Shown here: positions 23,569 through 32,520 of the stretch, piece by piece
How the letters are laid out: every line of letters starts with the position of its first letter
How positions within the stretch are numbered: position 1 is the first letter of the stretch
NCBI GenBank assembly: GCA_963776375.1
Contig: CAVZMF010000001.1
Location: 62,001-126,000 of the forward strand
Direction: 5' to 3'
Source of the DNA: PALSA-612 sp963776375
GTDB lineage: Bacteria; Actinomycetota; Thermoleophilia; Gaiellales; Gaiellaceae
DNA: 64,000 nt
Notes under the pieces: model-generated
Databases searched by the model: none
Seen by the model: the letters and a program-made list of their open reading frames with translations, nothing else
What the model was told of the DNA's origin: nothing
Translations under genes and position numbers: made by a program

Positions 23569-25497
23569 GTGGAGTATCGGATCCTCGGTGCGCTCGAGGT
23601 GGTCGGCGAGAGCGGGCCGATCGCGCTCGGGACGCTCAAGGAGCGCGTCGTCCTCGCCGTCCTGCTCCTGCACGCGAACGAGGTCGTCTCGCGCGAGCGG
23701 CTGATCGACGAGCTCTGGGGCGAGGCGGCGCCGCCGACGGCGAAGAAGGCGGTCAACGTCTACGTCTCGAAGCTCCGCAAGTCGCTCGCCCACGACAGCT
23801 CCGACCCGATCGAGACCGCCGCGGGCGGCTACCGCCTTTCCGTCGACGCCGACCAGCTCGACGTCACACGCGTGCACCGGCTGCTGGCAGGCGCACGCGA
23901 GAACGCCTCCGCCGGCGAGCTCGATTCCGCGTCGGAGCTCTTCCGGCAGGCGCTGGCGCTCTGGCGCGGGCGCACGCTGGCGGGGCTCGAGCTCGAGTCG
24001 TTCGGACGCCACGAGATCGAGCAGCTGGAAGAGCTTCGTCTGACGGCGCTGATGGACAGGATCGACTGCGACCTTTCGCTCGGCCGCCACGAGCAGCTGG
24101 TCGGCGAGCTCAACCGGCTCGTCGGCGAGTTCCCGCTACGAGAACGCCTCCGCGCGCAGCAGATGCTCGCGCTCTACCGCGCCGGCCGGCAAGCCGAAGC
24201 CCTCGACGCCTACCAGCAGGCGCGCCGGGCCCTGGTCGAAGACCTCGGGATCGAACCCAGCGAAGCCCTACAGCGACTCCAGCGAGGCATCCTCGCCCAC
24301 GACTCCGCGCTCGAGATACCGACCGGCATCGGCGCACGCAACGGGTCGCCCGCCCCGGCGGCGCCGGCTCTCGATGCTCCCGAGCCCGCGGTCACCACGT
24401 CCGAGCCGCCGCTTACCCCGACTGCCCGAAAGGCACGATTCCACCTGCGACGTCGGTACGTAATCCTGGCCGTGCTGGCGGCGCTGGCGCTCGCCGGCGG
24501 GCTGACTGCGCTCACGACCCGGGCGAGCGGACCCGGGGCGCTGCCGCCACGAGTCGAGGCCAACAGCCTCGTCCGGCTCGACCCTACGACCGGCAAGGTG
24601 GTGGCGGTGACTCCGGTCGGACTCGAGCCGGGACCGATCGCCGCCACGCCGAGCGCCCTCTGGATCGTCAACCGCGGCGACCAGACAGTCTCGCGCCACG
24701 ACCTGCGCACCCACGCCGTGCACACGATCGGGAGCTTCGCGTCCGCCCCCTACGACATCGCCGCCGATGCGGACGGCAACGTGTGGGTCTCGAACAAGAA
24801 GCCGGCCGTCACCTGGATTCTGCGCAGCGCGACCGGTACGGGAACGTCGGCGGTGCCGCTGGAAACGAAGACGATCGCCGTCCCGCCCCTGGGCTCGGGC
24901 GCGGAGGCTGTCGGTGCGGGCTACCTCTGGGTCATCGCCGGACCCGCGACCCGGTCGACCGGGAACGATCGCGTCTCGCTGATCGACGTACGCAGCCGTC
25001 GTCTCGCCTCCTCGATCCAGCTCGGTCGGGCGACGACTGCGATCGCGTTCGGCTACGGCTCGGGCTGGATCGGCACCTACGATCGCGGCGCATCGACGGC
25101 CTGGCTCACCCGCGTGCGCACCGGCTCGGATCGCGAGTCCGTCGGGATCGAGGCGAACGACGGCTGGGGGCCGCTCTCGATCGCAGCCGGGGAGGGCAGC
25201 GTCTGGGTGCTCACCTCGGCAGGCACCCTCCTGCGCGTGGATCCCGAGACGGCGCGCGTTCTCCACCGGATCCGCATGGCGGCCAAGGAGCCGGCGTTCG
25301 TCACCGTCGGTGCCGGCTCCGTCTGGACGGCCAACCTCGAGGACTTCTCGGTCTCGCAGGTCGACCCGGAAACCGACCGTGTCGTCCGCACGATCCCGCT
25401 CGGCAGCTACACGAGGATCCTCTGCGGCATCGCAGCGACTCACGATGCGGTCTGGGTGACGGTCGGCGACGCCTACTGCGACAGCGCCAACCGCTAG
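23569..25497 (+). CDS. Membrane-tethered SARP/BTAD regulator with extracellular beta-propeller
   Basis: A 642-residue protein starting GTG. Residues 1-95 are an OmpR-type winged helix (LKERVVLAVLLLHANEVVS, VYVSKLRKSL), residues 98-245 the bacterial transcriptional activation domain (ALWRGRTLAGLE, AYQQARRALVEDLGIEPS). A proline-rich linker leads to one membrane helix at about 297-317, and residues 325-640 are YVTN-like propeller blades (ALWIVNRGDQTVSRHD, SVWVLTSAGTLLRVDP). The layout suggests an outside sensor that controls a DNA-binding domain held at the membrane. It is flanked by two orphan paralogous binding proteins and meets the second tail to tail, sharing CTAG at the stops. Confidence 0.85.
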   Translation: MEYRILGALEVVGESGPIALGTLKERVVLAVLLLHANEVVSRERLIDELWGEAAPPTAKKAVNVYVSKLRKSLAHDSSDPIETAAGGYRLSVDADQLDVTRVHRLLAGARENASAGELDSASELFRQALALWRGRTLAGLELESFGRHEIEQLEELRLTALMDRIDCDLSLGRHEQLVGELNRLVGEFPLRERLRAQQMLALYRAGRQAEALDAYQQARRALVEDLGIEPSEALQRLQRGILAHDSALEIPTGIGARNGSPAPAAPALDAPEPAVTTSEPPLTPTARKARFHLRRRYVILAVLAALALAGGLTALTTRASGPGALPPRVEANSLVRLDPTTGKVVAVTPVGLEPGPIAATPSALWIVNRGDQTVSRHDLRTHAVHTIGSFASAPYDIAADADGNVWVSNKKPAVTWILRSATGTGTSAVPLETKTIAVPPLGSGAEAVGAGYLWVIAGPATRSTGNDRVSLIDVRSRRLASSIQLGRATTAIAFGYGSGWIGTYDRGASTAWLTRVRTGSDRESVGIEANDGWGPLSIAAGEGSVWVLTSAGTLLRVDPETARVLHRIRMAAKEPAFVTVGAGSVWTANLEDFSVSQVDPETDRVVRTIPLGSYTRILCGIAATHDAVWVTVGDAYCDSANR

Positions 25498-26507
25498 AAG
25501 CCGTTCGCGTAGACGTCGACGTTGGCCTTCGTGATCGTCAGCGGCTGTCCGAGGCGCAGCTCCTGGTGGCTCGCGTGGTACCAGACCAGGCCGATCGGAC
25601 CGCCGACGTTGTAGGCCCCGGGCTTGAACCGGTGCCCCGTGAGCAGGTAATGGGCCGCCCACACCGTCAGGTAGCCGATCTTGCCGGGATCGCCCGCGTA
25701 CACGAGTTCGGCCGCGCCGCTTCGCACGAAGGAGGGCAGCGGCGCCCCGAAGCCGCCGCCGCCGTTGCCGGCCGAGAAGACCTTGCCGATCTTGTGCGCC
25801 CGGATGATCGCCTGCGACTCCACCCATCCCTCCGTAGGAACCACGCCGATCAGTCCGCGCAGATGCGGATGGGCGGCCATGAACTGCTCGATCGACACGA
25901 TCTCGGAGTCGCCGCCGGCGCCGCTTTCCTGGACGACCGCGTCCAGCTTCATTTCCGGGTACGCCTTTCGGACGTACGCCTTCACCACCCGCTCCCATTC
26001 GTCGGCGATCGGGAACTGCCCCTGCTCGCCGAAGATCGCGTACTCGCCCTTGCCCTTGATCTGCGAAGCAAGCGCATCGGCCAGCGCCTCGGCGTAGGCG
26101 GCGGGGTTCGAGAAGTTGACCCAGACGCTGCGCCCGGCGGCGATGTCATCGCCGGAAGAGAGCAGCAGGATCCCGGCCGCGCGCACCTTGGCCAGGATCG
26201 GCCTCAGCGCCGGGTCGTACCCCTCGGTGGCGATCGCATCCACATGCCGAGCGATCAGCGACCGGATGAGGCCCTCCGTGTCGAACTGGGACTCCGCGGC
26301 GATGTACCGGACGCCGAGCGCCTTCGCGGCTGCACGACCGCCCCTGACCATCGCCGCCTCTCTCTGGCCGTTCAGCGGCTCCACGGCGACGTACGCGATC
26401 GTGTACTTCCTGCTCGCCGCGCCGCTCGAGCCGCTCATCGCGACGAACGCGGCGGACGCGGCGATGGCCAGCGTCATGGCGGTTATCCCGACCGTTCTCC
26501 CAGACAC
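25494..26507 (-). CDS. Second orphan sugar/autoinducer-type binding protein (LsrB/RbsB family)
   Basis: A 337-residue exported protein. GTG 26507 follows GAGGAGACC and gives a signal peptide (residues 5-30, TLAIAASAAFVAMSG). The body has YTIAYVAVEPLNGQREAAM, then IRSLIARHVDAIATEGYDP, KVFSAGNGGGGFGAP and the ending LTITKANVDVY, block for block like the protein at 21073-22101. No transporter genes adjoin. Position, convergent with the SARP-propeller gene and sharing four bases at the stops, suggests the pair of binding proteins supply or report a ligand to that regulator, which is inference. Confidence 0.8.
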   Translation of the reverse strand: MSGRTVGITAMTLAIAASAAFVAMSGSSGAASRKYTIAYVAVEPLNGQREAAMVRGGRAAAKALGVRYIAAESQFDTEGLIRSLIARHVDAIATEGYDPALRPILAKVRAAGILLLSSGDDIAAGRSVWVNFSNPAAYAEALADALASQIKGKGEYAIFGEQGQFPIADEWERVVKAYVRKAYPEMKLDAVVQESGAGGDSEIVSIEQFMAAHPHLRGLIGVVPTEGWVESQAIIRAHKIGKVFSAGNGGGGFGAPLPSFVRSGAAELVYAGDPGKIGYLTVWAAHYLLTGHRFKPGAYNVGGPIGLVWYHASHQELRLGQPLTITKANVDVYANGF

Positions 26508-26777
26508 CGAGGTCTCCTCGCAGGCGATACCTGGTGCAGTATGACCGAGAGCCAAGGCCCGGGGTGCCCAAAAGGAGCTGGCGAGCGAGAAGGGCCGGAT
26601 CCGGCCAATCATGCGCCCTGCCGGCGCTAGGCGAGGCACCGTGGGGCTCCATGTGGCGCCAGCGCCCCCGGTGCAGAAAGTTGCCTGTTGATGCGGGATC
26701 GGGGCACGTTCTGGGGTGACCTGACCCCCTGAAACTGGTCCAGCCGTTGTGAGGGCACCAAAGACCCTCATAACACG
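26508..26777. other. Intergenic stretch with IS3-like end sequence and hairpin
   Basis: No gene is seen. GTGACCTGACCCCCTGAAACTGG near 26716 reads like the terminal repeat of IS3-family elements, but there is no transposase and the match is by eye. Just after it, TGAGGG and CCCTCA around CACCAAAGA make a hairpin with further GTT/AAC pairing (about 26746-26773). The stretch begins a run of remnants reaching to 27848. Confidence 0.35.
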
Positions 26778-26807
26778 TGGAACTAAACGGAGCATGTTCG
26801 AACCCTC
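26778..26807. repeat. Copy 1 of a short repeat also found at 38155
   Basis: TGGAACTAAACGGA, a six-base insert GCATGT, then TCGAACCCTC. The same sequence without the insert and with one change (A to G) occurs at 38155-38179. On the minus strand both look like a tRNA-type 3' end (GGTTCGA), but no cloverleaf forms. The two copies bracket 11.4 kb containing an integrase remnant and two complete-length IS110 transposases, so they may be old attachment sites. Confidence 0.35.
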
Positions 26808-26900
26808 AACTCCAGGTTGAGCTTCCCTGTTTAAGCGCTCTAAAAGCGCGATTGCACGGTCTCGCGTCGGCGGATCCGAAGACGCCGCGACCGCTGCGAC

Positions 26901-27143
26901 CACGAATCGGCGCCGTAGTCGACACGATCGCCCAAGTTCTCGAACTCGCCGACGGGCCGGATGCGAGCCCGCGACATCCACGCCGCCGCCGAGGAACTGC
27001 TCGGAGAACCGATCAAGCTGTCATCGGTGAAAGCGACACTCGCCGCGCGCGCGTCGACGCCACGGGGTCGTTTCGAGCGAATCAGCCACGGCCGTTATCG
27101 ACTAGCAAGCGCATGCGATCCTGGCGCGCGTAACTGGGACTAA
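26901..27143 (+). pseudogene. HARE-HTH-like winged-helix fragment
   Basis: Two overlapping frames read IGAVVDTIAQVLELADGP and then MRARDIHAAAEELLGEP, SSVKATLAAR, GRFERISHGRYRLA. Together they form a HARE-HTH-type helix-turn-helix such as is found at the C-terminus of restriction-modification enzymes. One extra base near 26958 splits it. No methylase or endonuclease domain is left. It may be a fragment of a lost restriction-modification gene or a small frameshifted DNA-binding protein. Confidence 0.45.
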
Positions 27144-27290
27144 CAGTCTCGTCGCGTTGACCAACCGATTGACCTCCCGTGCGTGAATAGGCTCGGGTAG
27201 GGATCAGCGGGAACTGACACAAAAGAAAACGCGGCAAAGAGGCCACTTATCGGTTTGCGCCGAGCGTGGCTTTCCAGTCGTTTCCAGGCT

Positions 27291-27659
27291 CTACTGCCAA
27301 AGACTTGCCAAACGAGGTCCGATCCGCCGCCCAATCACCAGGCTGCGGGACGCTGAGTCGTGAGAGTTATCTGTTCGAGCTTGGGTTCCCGGGTCTGCCG
27401 TTGAGAGTGGTGTCGATTTCGGGTGGTGTGTGCGGTTCGTTGACGACGCGGTTGGCGAGGTGGTGGATGCGAAGTCCTGCACCATGTCTTGGCGGATCGC
27501 CGTCAGCCGCTTTGTTCCCCGCATCGGGAAGACTCGGTGCCTGAGTGCTTGCCGGTAGGCCCGTACTGCCGAGGGCTTGTACGCCTCGCCGGTGCGGGCT
27601 CTGACGCTGCCCGCCTCGGCGGCGGCCAGCCAGGCCTCCGCCGCCTCTTGCAGGCGCCG
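27291..27659 (-). pseudogene. Tyrosine recombinase (phage integrase) N-terminal fragment
   Basis: From 27659 the minus strand reads RRLQEAAEAWLAAAEAG, then RARTGEAYKPSAVRAYRQAL and RVFPMRGTKRLTAIRQDMVQ. This is the SAM-like core-binding domain of actinobacterial phage integrases (family consensus RTRSGKPYKPSTIRSYERAL). After about 65 residues the likeness ends and no catalytic R-H-R-Y domain follows, though the frame stays open to 27291. It marks a decayed integrated element next to the repeat at 26778. Confidence 0.6.
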
Positions 27660-27767
27660 CTCCGGGTGCCGAACTTGCGTCGACCATCAGGCCAGCCAGC
27701 GCGTGGCGACGAGGGCGGGCGAGTGGCGTGGTCGGGTACGTCGCTCCCGCTTTTCTATGATCGCCTG

Positions 27768-27848
27768 GTGAAGACCCGGGTTGTCGTGCTCAGAGCGGGT
27801 TTCGGGGGCTTCGAGCTCGCGGCCGACGTCAACCGGGACGGCGCGTGA
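27768..27848 (+). pseudogene. N-terminal stub of an FAD-dependent oxidoreductase
   Basis: A 26-residue frame VKTRVVVLRAGFGGFELAAD matches the dinucleotide-binding start of type II NADH dehydrogenase-like flavoproteins (VVVLGAGFGGLELA), with Arg replacing the first Gly. It stops at 27848 in a GTGA overlap with the isochorismatase-like gene. Probably the edge of a deletion. Confidence 0.45.
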
Positions 27849-28582
27849 CGGCCACGGCCCGGGAGTCGATGCTACGCGACGCGGTAACCGAGCATACGCT
27901 CGCGTTCACGCTCGAGCCTGGGACAACCGCGCTCGCTGTCATCGATATGCAGTACGCGAGCGCCTGCCGCACGGCCGGGTTCGGTCGTTGGCTGGAGCAG
28001 AACGGACGATCGCCGGAAGGCGCGTACAGGTTCGATCGGATCGAGGGCCTGCTGGTGCCGAACATCGGCCGGCTGCTCGCGTTCTTCCGGGAGCACGATC
28101 AGCCGCGACTGTTCATCCGTCTTGGCGCGCAGATGGTGGGTGGCCGCGACTTGATCCCGCACGTTCGCTCGCTCGAGCGTGACTTCAGGAACCTTGACGG
28201 CAATCGCGAGTTCGAGTTTCTCGACAAACTCGCGCCGCGTCCGGGCGAGCCGGTACTCACGAAGCTGTCGGTGAGTGCGTTCAGCTCAACAGGTATCGAT
28301 GCGCTGCTTCGGAATCTCGGCGTCCACAGCGTCGTCTTCACAGGCGTCTCGACCAGTCAGTGCGTCGACTTGACAGCGCGGGACGCAGCCGACCGCGGCT
28401 ACAACTCCCTAGTCGTCGAGGACGCCGTGGCGGAGGACCGGGCCGACTTTCATGCCTGGACGTTAGAGCAGTTTCAGCGGCTGTTCGGCCGTGTAGCGTC
28501 GACCGATGCGGTGATCGCCGAGCTGAGCGGCGCGCTACGGCTCGAGGGGACCGAGTCGAACGAGGGGGTAGGACGGGCGTGA
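27845..28582 (+). CDS. Isochorismatase-family cysteine hydrolase
   Basis: A 245-residue protein of the isochorismatase-like fold. The catalytic triad can be read: Asp in LAVIDMQYAS near residue 35, Lys in VLTKLSVSAFSST near 138, and Cys in GVSTSQCVDLTARDAADRGY near 178. Members hydrolyse amides, N-carbamoyl compounds or isochorismate; no siderophore genes are nearby, so an amide or biuret-like substrate is more likely. GTG 27845 opens a six-gene operon with 1-4 base overlaps. It may release a carboxylic acid that is then handled by the CoA transferase. Confidence 0.85.
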   Translation: MTATARESMLRDAVTEHTLAFTLEPGTTALAVIDMQYASACRTAGFGRWLEQNGRSPEGAYRFDRIEGLLVPNIGRLLAFFREHDQPRLFIRLGAQMVGGRDLIPHVRSLERDFRNLDGNREFEFLDKLAPRPGEPVLTKLSVSAFSSTGIDALLRNLGVHSVVFTGVSTSQCVDLTARDAADRGYNSLVVEDAVAEDRADFHAWTLEQFQRLFGRVASTDAVIAELSGALRLEGTESNEGVGRA

Positions 28583-29838
28583 TCGATCGGAACGGGACCG
28601 GACCGTGGATCCCGCGGCTGGTAGAGGCAGATGAGGGGAGCGGGAAGGCCGGAGTGCTGGCCGGTCTGCGGATCCTCGACGCGGGGACGATGCTGGCCGG
28701 GCCGTTTGCGGCGACGCTCGCCGCGGACTACGGCGCGGACGTCGTCAAGGTGGAAAAGCCGGGCAGCGGCGACGCCATACGCGAGTGGTCGCCGATCAAA
28801 GACGGCCGCTCACTCTGGTGGAAGGTAACGGCGCGGAACAAGAGGCTGATCACGCTCGATCTCGGCAAGCCGAAGGGTCGGGAGCTCTTCCTCGAGCTCG
28901 TGCGCGAGGCCGACGCCGTGGTCGAGAACTTCCGGCCCGGGACGTTCGCGCGTTGGGGCCTCTCGTACGAGGAGCTCACGGAGGTGAACCCGCGGATCGT
29001 CCTCGTGCACGTGAGCGGCTACGGTCAGAGCGGCCCCTACGCGCGGAGGCCCGGCTACGGCACGGTGGCGGAAGGGATGAGCGGCATCCCGTCGTTCACG
29101 GGGTTCCCGGATGGCCCGCCGACCCTCTCGGCATTCCCGCTTGCGGACTGCCTGGCGGCGACGTTCGCGCTGGTTGGGCTGCTCTCGGCCGTGTACGAGC
29201 GGGACATTGCAGGGAGCGGTCGGGGCCAGGAGGTCGATGTCTCGCTCTACGAGCCTCTGTTTCGGGTCGCAGAGAGCCAGGTGATCGGGTACGACCAGCT
29301 CGGGATCGTCAAGAAGCGACGTGGCAACCGGATCGAAGAGGACTCGCCGCGCAACGCCTACGCGACGAACGATGGTCGCTGGGTGGCGATCTCGGCGAGC
29401 TCCGATCGGACGTTTGCGAGGCTGGCCAAGGCGATCGGCAGGACGGATCTGGTCACGGATCCTCGCTTTTCCGACAATCCCGCCCGGATCCGCAACGACG
29501 CCGCGCTCGACGAGATCGTCGCCGCGTGGATGAGCGAGCGTTCGAGCGCGGAGATCATCGATGTCCTGGAACGCTTCGACGTCGTGGCAGGCCTGATCTA
29601 TGACGTCGCCGATGTCTTCGAGGACCCGCAGTACAGGGCTCGCGAGAACATTGTCGGCGTGCTCGATCCGGACTTCGGCCAGGTGAAGATGCCCGGTGTC
29701 GTGCCGCGCTTCTCGCGCACCCCTGGCAGCGTGCGCTTTTCCGGTGGCGCGCTCGGCCGGGACAACGAGCAGATCTTCGCCGCTCTCGGGCTCGGCCTCG
29801 AAAGACTCGAGAGGCTCCGCACGGAACAGGTCGTCTAG
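28579..29838 (+). CDS. CaiB/BaiF-type (class III) CoA transferase
   Basis: A 419-residue enzyme that moves CoA between acyl-CoA and a free acid. LAGLRILDAGTMLAGPFAAT and LAADYGADVVKVEKP start the family core; ARNKRLITLDLGKPKGRELF and VHVSGYGQSGPYARRPGYG follow, and the catalytic Asp is expected in FPLADCLAATFAL near residue 194. GTG 28579 overlaps the hydrolase stop (GTGA), and the stop shares a base with the next start (TAGTG). This places it with a thiolase-like protein and DUF35 partner in a probable acid-activation and C-C cleavage or condensation route. The substrate is unknown. Confidence 0.9.
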   Translation: MIDRNGTGPWIPRLVEADEGSGKAGVLAGLRILDAGTMLAGPFAATLAADYGADVVKVEKPGSGDAIREWSPIKDGRSLWWKVTARNKRLITLDLGKPKGRELFLELVREADAVVENFRPGTFARWGLSYEELTEVNPRIVLVHVSGYGQSGPYARRPGYGTVAEGMSGIPSFTGFPDGPPTLSAFPLADCLAATFALVGLLSAVYERDIAGSGRGQEVDVSLYEPLFRVAESQVIGYDQLGIVKKRRGNRIEEDSPRNAYATNDGRWVAISASSDRTFARLAKAIGRTDLVTDPRFSDNPARIRNDAALDEIVAAWMSERSSAEIIDVLERFDVVAGLIYDVADVFEDPQYRARENIVGVLDPDFGQVKMPGVVPRFSRTPGSVRFSGGALGRDNEQIFAALGLGLERLERLRTEQVV

Positions 29839-30986
29839 TGCCGGAGCCGCTCATCGTCGCCTGGGGTGAGAGTGCCTACGAGAAGCGCGACGGACACGTC
29901 CTCTACTGGCATCTCTGGCAAGCTGCGAAGGAGACGCTTGCGCGTGCCGAACTCGCCAAAGACGAGGTGGACGGGCTCGCGCTCTCGTCCTTCATGATCG
30001 GGCCCGGGAACGTCGTCACCCTCGCCGAGCACCTGGGCATGCGGCTCCGCTGGGCCGAACAGGGCGCCTACGGCGGCGCCTCGGTGGTCGTCGCGCTCGG
30101 CAAGGCCGTCGACGCGATCCGCGCCCGGAGGGCCCGCGCGATCCTGATCCTCTCCGGCGACGCGTTCACGGTCGCGACGCACGATGCGATGCTCGACGAC
30201 TTCACGCCGGCCATGGGCGCGTACCTCGCTCCGCACGGCTTTGGCGGCGCCAATGGGATTTTCGCGCTGGTGCAGCGTCAGCACCAGCATCAGTACGGCT
30301 CGCGCCGAGAGCAGCTCGGCCAGCTGGCCGTGCGACAGCGCGCCCACGCCCTGCTCAACCCGAACGCGCTCTTCAAGGTGCCGCTGACGCTCGACGATTA
30401 CCTCAACGCCAGGCCGATCTGCGACCCGCTCGGCCTCTTCGATTGCGTGATGCCCTGCTCGGGCGCACACGGAGTTCTCGTCGTCGCCGACGACGTCGCC
30501 CGCTCGCTCCAGCGGCCCGCGCTCCGCGTGCTCGCAGTAGCAGAGGCGCACAACGCCCATCCGCAGGCCTCCTCGTCCTTGCCGGGCGGTTTCGAGGCGT
30601 ACGCGGACGAGCTTTTCGCCGCCGCCGGCATCGGCCGCGGCGACATCGACCTCTGCGAGCTCTACGACGACTATCCCATCATGGTTGCGATCCAGCTCGA
30701 GCGGTACGGCTTTTGCGACGAGGGCCGGGGCGCCGAGTTCATCGGGTCGACCGATACGTCGATCACGGGCGAGCTGCCGATCAATACCGGCGGCGGCCAG
30801 CTCTCCTGCGGGCAGAGCGGAGCCGGCGGCGGCGGCATCGGCCTCTCACACGCCATCCAACAGCTCCAGGGCGAAGCCGGTGCTTGGCAGGTTGACGCGG
30901 AGACGGCCCTTGTCTCGGGTTTCGGCCTCGTGAGCTACGGCAAGGGGCTCTGCACCGCGGGTGCTCTGATCGCGCGCGCAGCGTGA
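29838..30986 (+). CDS. SCP2-thiolase-like protein lacking the usual nucleophile
   Basis: A 382-residue thiolase-fold protein that begins EPLIVAWGESAYEKRDG. The region where thiolases carry the nucleophilic Cys reads EQGAYGGASVVVALGKA, with no Cys, and the C-terminal GHP block reads NTGGGQLSCGQSGAGGG. Loss of the Cys with a DUF35 protein encoded directly downstream is what is seen in Ltp2-type aldolases of steroid side-chain degradation, which use tyrosines; ELYDDYPIMVAIQLERYG offers such tyrosines. I therefore suggest a retro-aldolase or a non-catalytic acyl-CoA binding partner, not a true thiolase. One-base overlap upstream and GTGA overlap downstream. Confidence 0.82.
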   Translation: MPEPLIVAWGESAYEKRDGHVLYWHLWQAAKETLARAELAKDEVDGLALSSFMIGPGNVVTLAEHLGMRLRWAEQGAYGGASVVVALGKAVDAIRARRARAILILSGDAFTVATHDAMLDDFTPAMGAYLAPHGFGGANGIFALVQRQHQHQYGSRREQLGQLAVRQRAHALLNPNALFKVPLTLDDYLNARPICDPLGLFDCVMPCSGAHGVLVVADDVARSLQRPALRVLAVAEAHNAHPQASSSLPGGFEAYADELFAAAGIGRGDIDLCELYDDYPIMVAIQLERYGFCDEGRGAEFIGSTDTSITGELPINTGGGQLSCGQSGAGGGGIGLSHAIQQLQGEAGAWQVDAETALVSGFGLVSYGKGLCTAGALIARAA

Positions 30987-31375
30987 CCGCCCCCGGCCAC
31001 CCTTCCACGCAGGGCTTCGACGGGCCGCTGCGGCGGGGCGCCCAGGAGGGAAAGCTGATGCTGCAGCGGTGCCGCAATTGCGGGTTCGTGCCGAACTTCG
31101 CGCGCATCGCCTGCCCGGCCTGTTTCGGCGAACTGGATTGGTTCGAGTCCTCGGGACGCGGTCGAGTCGACACCTACACCGTGATCCGGCGGACGCACCA
31201 CCGCGACTACGAGCCGCACGTCCCGATCGTCATGGCCCTGATCGGGCTAACCGAGGGAGCCGAGACGATCTCGACGATCGTCGGCAATGACCGGCTCGAC
31301 GTCGAGATCGGCTCGGAGGTGCGAAGCACGCGCGGCTGGTCGATCCTCCCACAGTTCGAACTCGACCGGCGATGA
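30983..31375 (+). CDS. DUF35 OB-fold/zinc-ribbon acyl-CoA-associated protein
   Basis: A 130-residue partner protein. The rubredoxin-like zinc ribbon is clear in RCRNCGFVPNFARIACPACF (two CxxC pairs), followed by an OB fold (GRVDTYTVIRRTHHRDYEPH, IVMALIGL). DUF35 proteins form complexes with thiolase-like proteins and with acyl-CoA hydratases, supplying part of the CoA site. Start GTG 30983 overlaps the thiolase-like stop and ATGA leads into the racemase-like gene. Confidence 0.9.
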   Translation: MTAPGHPSTQGFDGPLRRGAQEGKLMLQRCRNCGFVPNFARIACPACFGELDWFESSGRGRVDTYTVIRRTHHRDYEPHVPIVMALIGLTEGAETISTIVGNDRLDVEIGSEVRSTRGWSILPQFELDRR

Positions 31376-32508
31376 AATCGAGAGGGGAGGAGACCGCCGG
31401 CCGCCCGAACGTCCTCGAGGTCGACCTTGCCGCGATCACGAGTAACGTCGCCATCCTCCGCGAGCTCGTCGGCCCCGGCGTCACGATCTTCGGTGCGGTC
31501 AAGGCGAACGGCTACGGCTTCGGCCTGCCGAGTGTCGCGCTGGCCATGCTCGAGGGCGGGGTCGATGCGTTCGCGATGGCCGACCCCGGCGACGCGATCC
31601 GCATCCGCGAGGCGGGCATCGACGTTCCGCTCCTACTCTACGGCGGTGTCCTGCCGGAGCTGGAGGTGGCTACGGTTCTGGCCGACTACGACCTGACCTG
31701 CACCGTCGGAGACATCGAGGCAGCGCGGGCCTGGTCGCAGCATGGGGTCGGCGTGAAATGCTTCCTCAAGTTGGATGTCGGGCTGGAGCGGGTCGGCGTT
31801 CCTGCCGAGCGGGCACGGGCCTTCGTCGAGGCGGCTCACCGCTTGTCGGGCCTCCAGATCGAAGGCATCTACACGCATCTCCACGGCGGCGACGAACCCG
31901 GCTATCTCGGCTGGCAGCTCGATCGCTTCGACAGCGCGCTCGCGGACCTCGAGCAGGCGGGCATCGATCTACCCCTGCGGCTCGCCGAGAGCAGCGTCAC
32001 GCTCGGTCTCGAGGGGCGCGGCAGATGCAATGCCGTCGATCCTGGACACCTCCTGTACGGGTTCGTTCCGGTTGGGCGCCCGGCCGGGCCTAGCGGCATC
32101 CGACCGGCGTTCGTCTCACTGAAGACTCGGGTCATCCAGGTGAAAGAGGTCGAACGCCCCGGCTCCTGGAGCACCTCGCCCGTTCCTGCTCGACCCGGCC
32201 TGCGCATCGCGGTGATCCCCCTGGGCCGCGCGGATGGGCTGAGCATGCTCCAGCGTGGCGAGGTCCTCGTACGAGGGCAGCGCGTCCCGATCGTCGGGCG
32301 CTTGTCGCTCGAGCACGCCCGACTCGATGTCACGGACCTCCCCGCCTGCAAGGCGGGTGACGAGGTCGTCGTGATCGGCCCCCAGGGAAACGAGGTGATC
32401 ACGCCCGCGGAGGTCGCCGCCCATCACGGCCTCGACGGCGTGGGACTCACGCTCGAGGCGCGGCAGTCGGTTCGACGCGTCTACCTCGATGAGCTTCGGC
32501 TCGCCTGA
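31372..32508 (+). CDS. Alanine racemase-like PLP protein with altered active site
   Basis: A 378-residue protein of the alanine racemase fold (PLP barrel plus C-terminal beta domain). The PLP lysine is in FGAVKANGYGFGLPS near residue 44, and HLHGGDEPG, RLAESSVTLGL and DPGHLLYGF are in the expected order. The family's catalytic Tyr, normally in a VSYGxT block, is replaced (PGSWSTSP), and the GYADG block reads GRADG. This makes ordinary alanine racemisation doubtful. It may be an epimerase or lyase for another amine, or a PLP-binding protein. The position inside an acyl-CoA operon is unusual for cell-wall metabolism. Confidence 0.82.
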   Translation: MKSRGEETAGRPNVLEVDLAAITSNVAILRELVGPGVTIFGAVKANGYGFGLPSVALAMLEGGVDAFAMADPGDAIRIREAGIDVPLLLYGGVLPELEVATVLADYDLTCTVGDIEAARAWSQHGVGVKCFLKLDVGLERVGVPAERARAFVEAAHRLSGLQIEGIYTHLHGGDEPGYLGWQLDRFDSALADLEQAGIDLPLRLAESSVTLGLEGRGRCNAVDPGHLLYGFVPVGRPAGPSGIRPAFVSLKTRVIQVKEVERPGSWSTSPVPARPGLRIAVIPLGRADGLSMLQRGEVLVRGQRVPIVGRLSLEHARLDVTDLPACKAGDEVVVIGPQGNEVITPAEVAAHHGLDGVGLTLEARQSVRRVYLDELRLA

Positions 32509-32520
32509 AAGGAGATCCAC

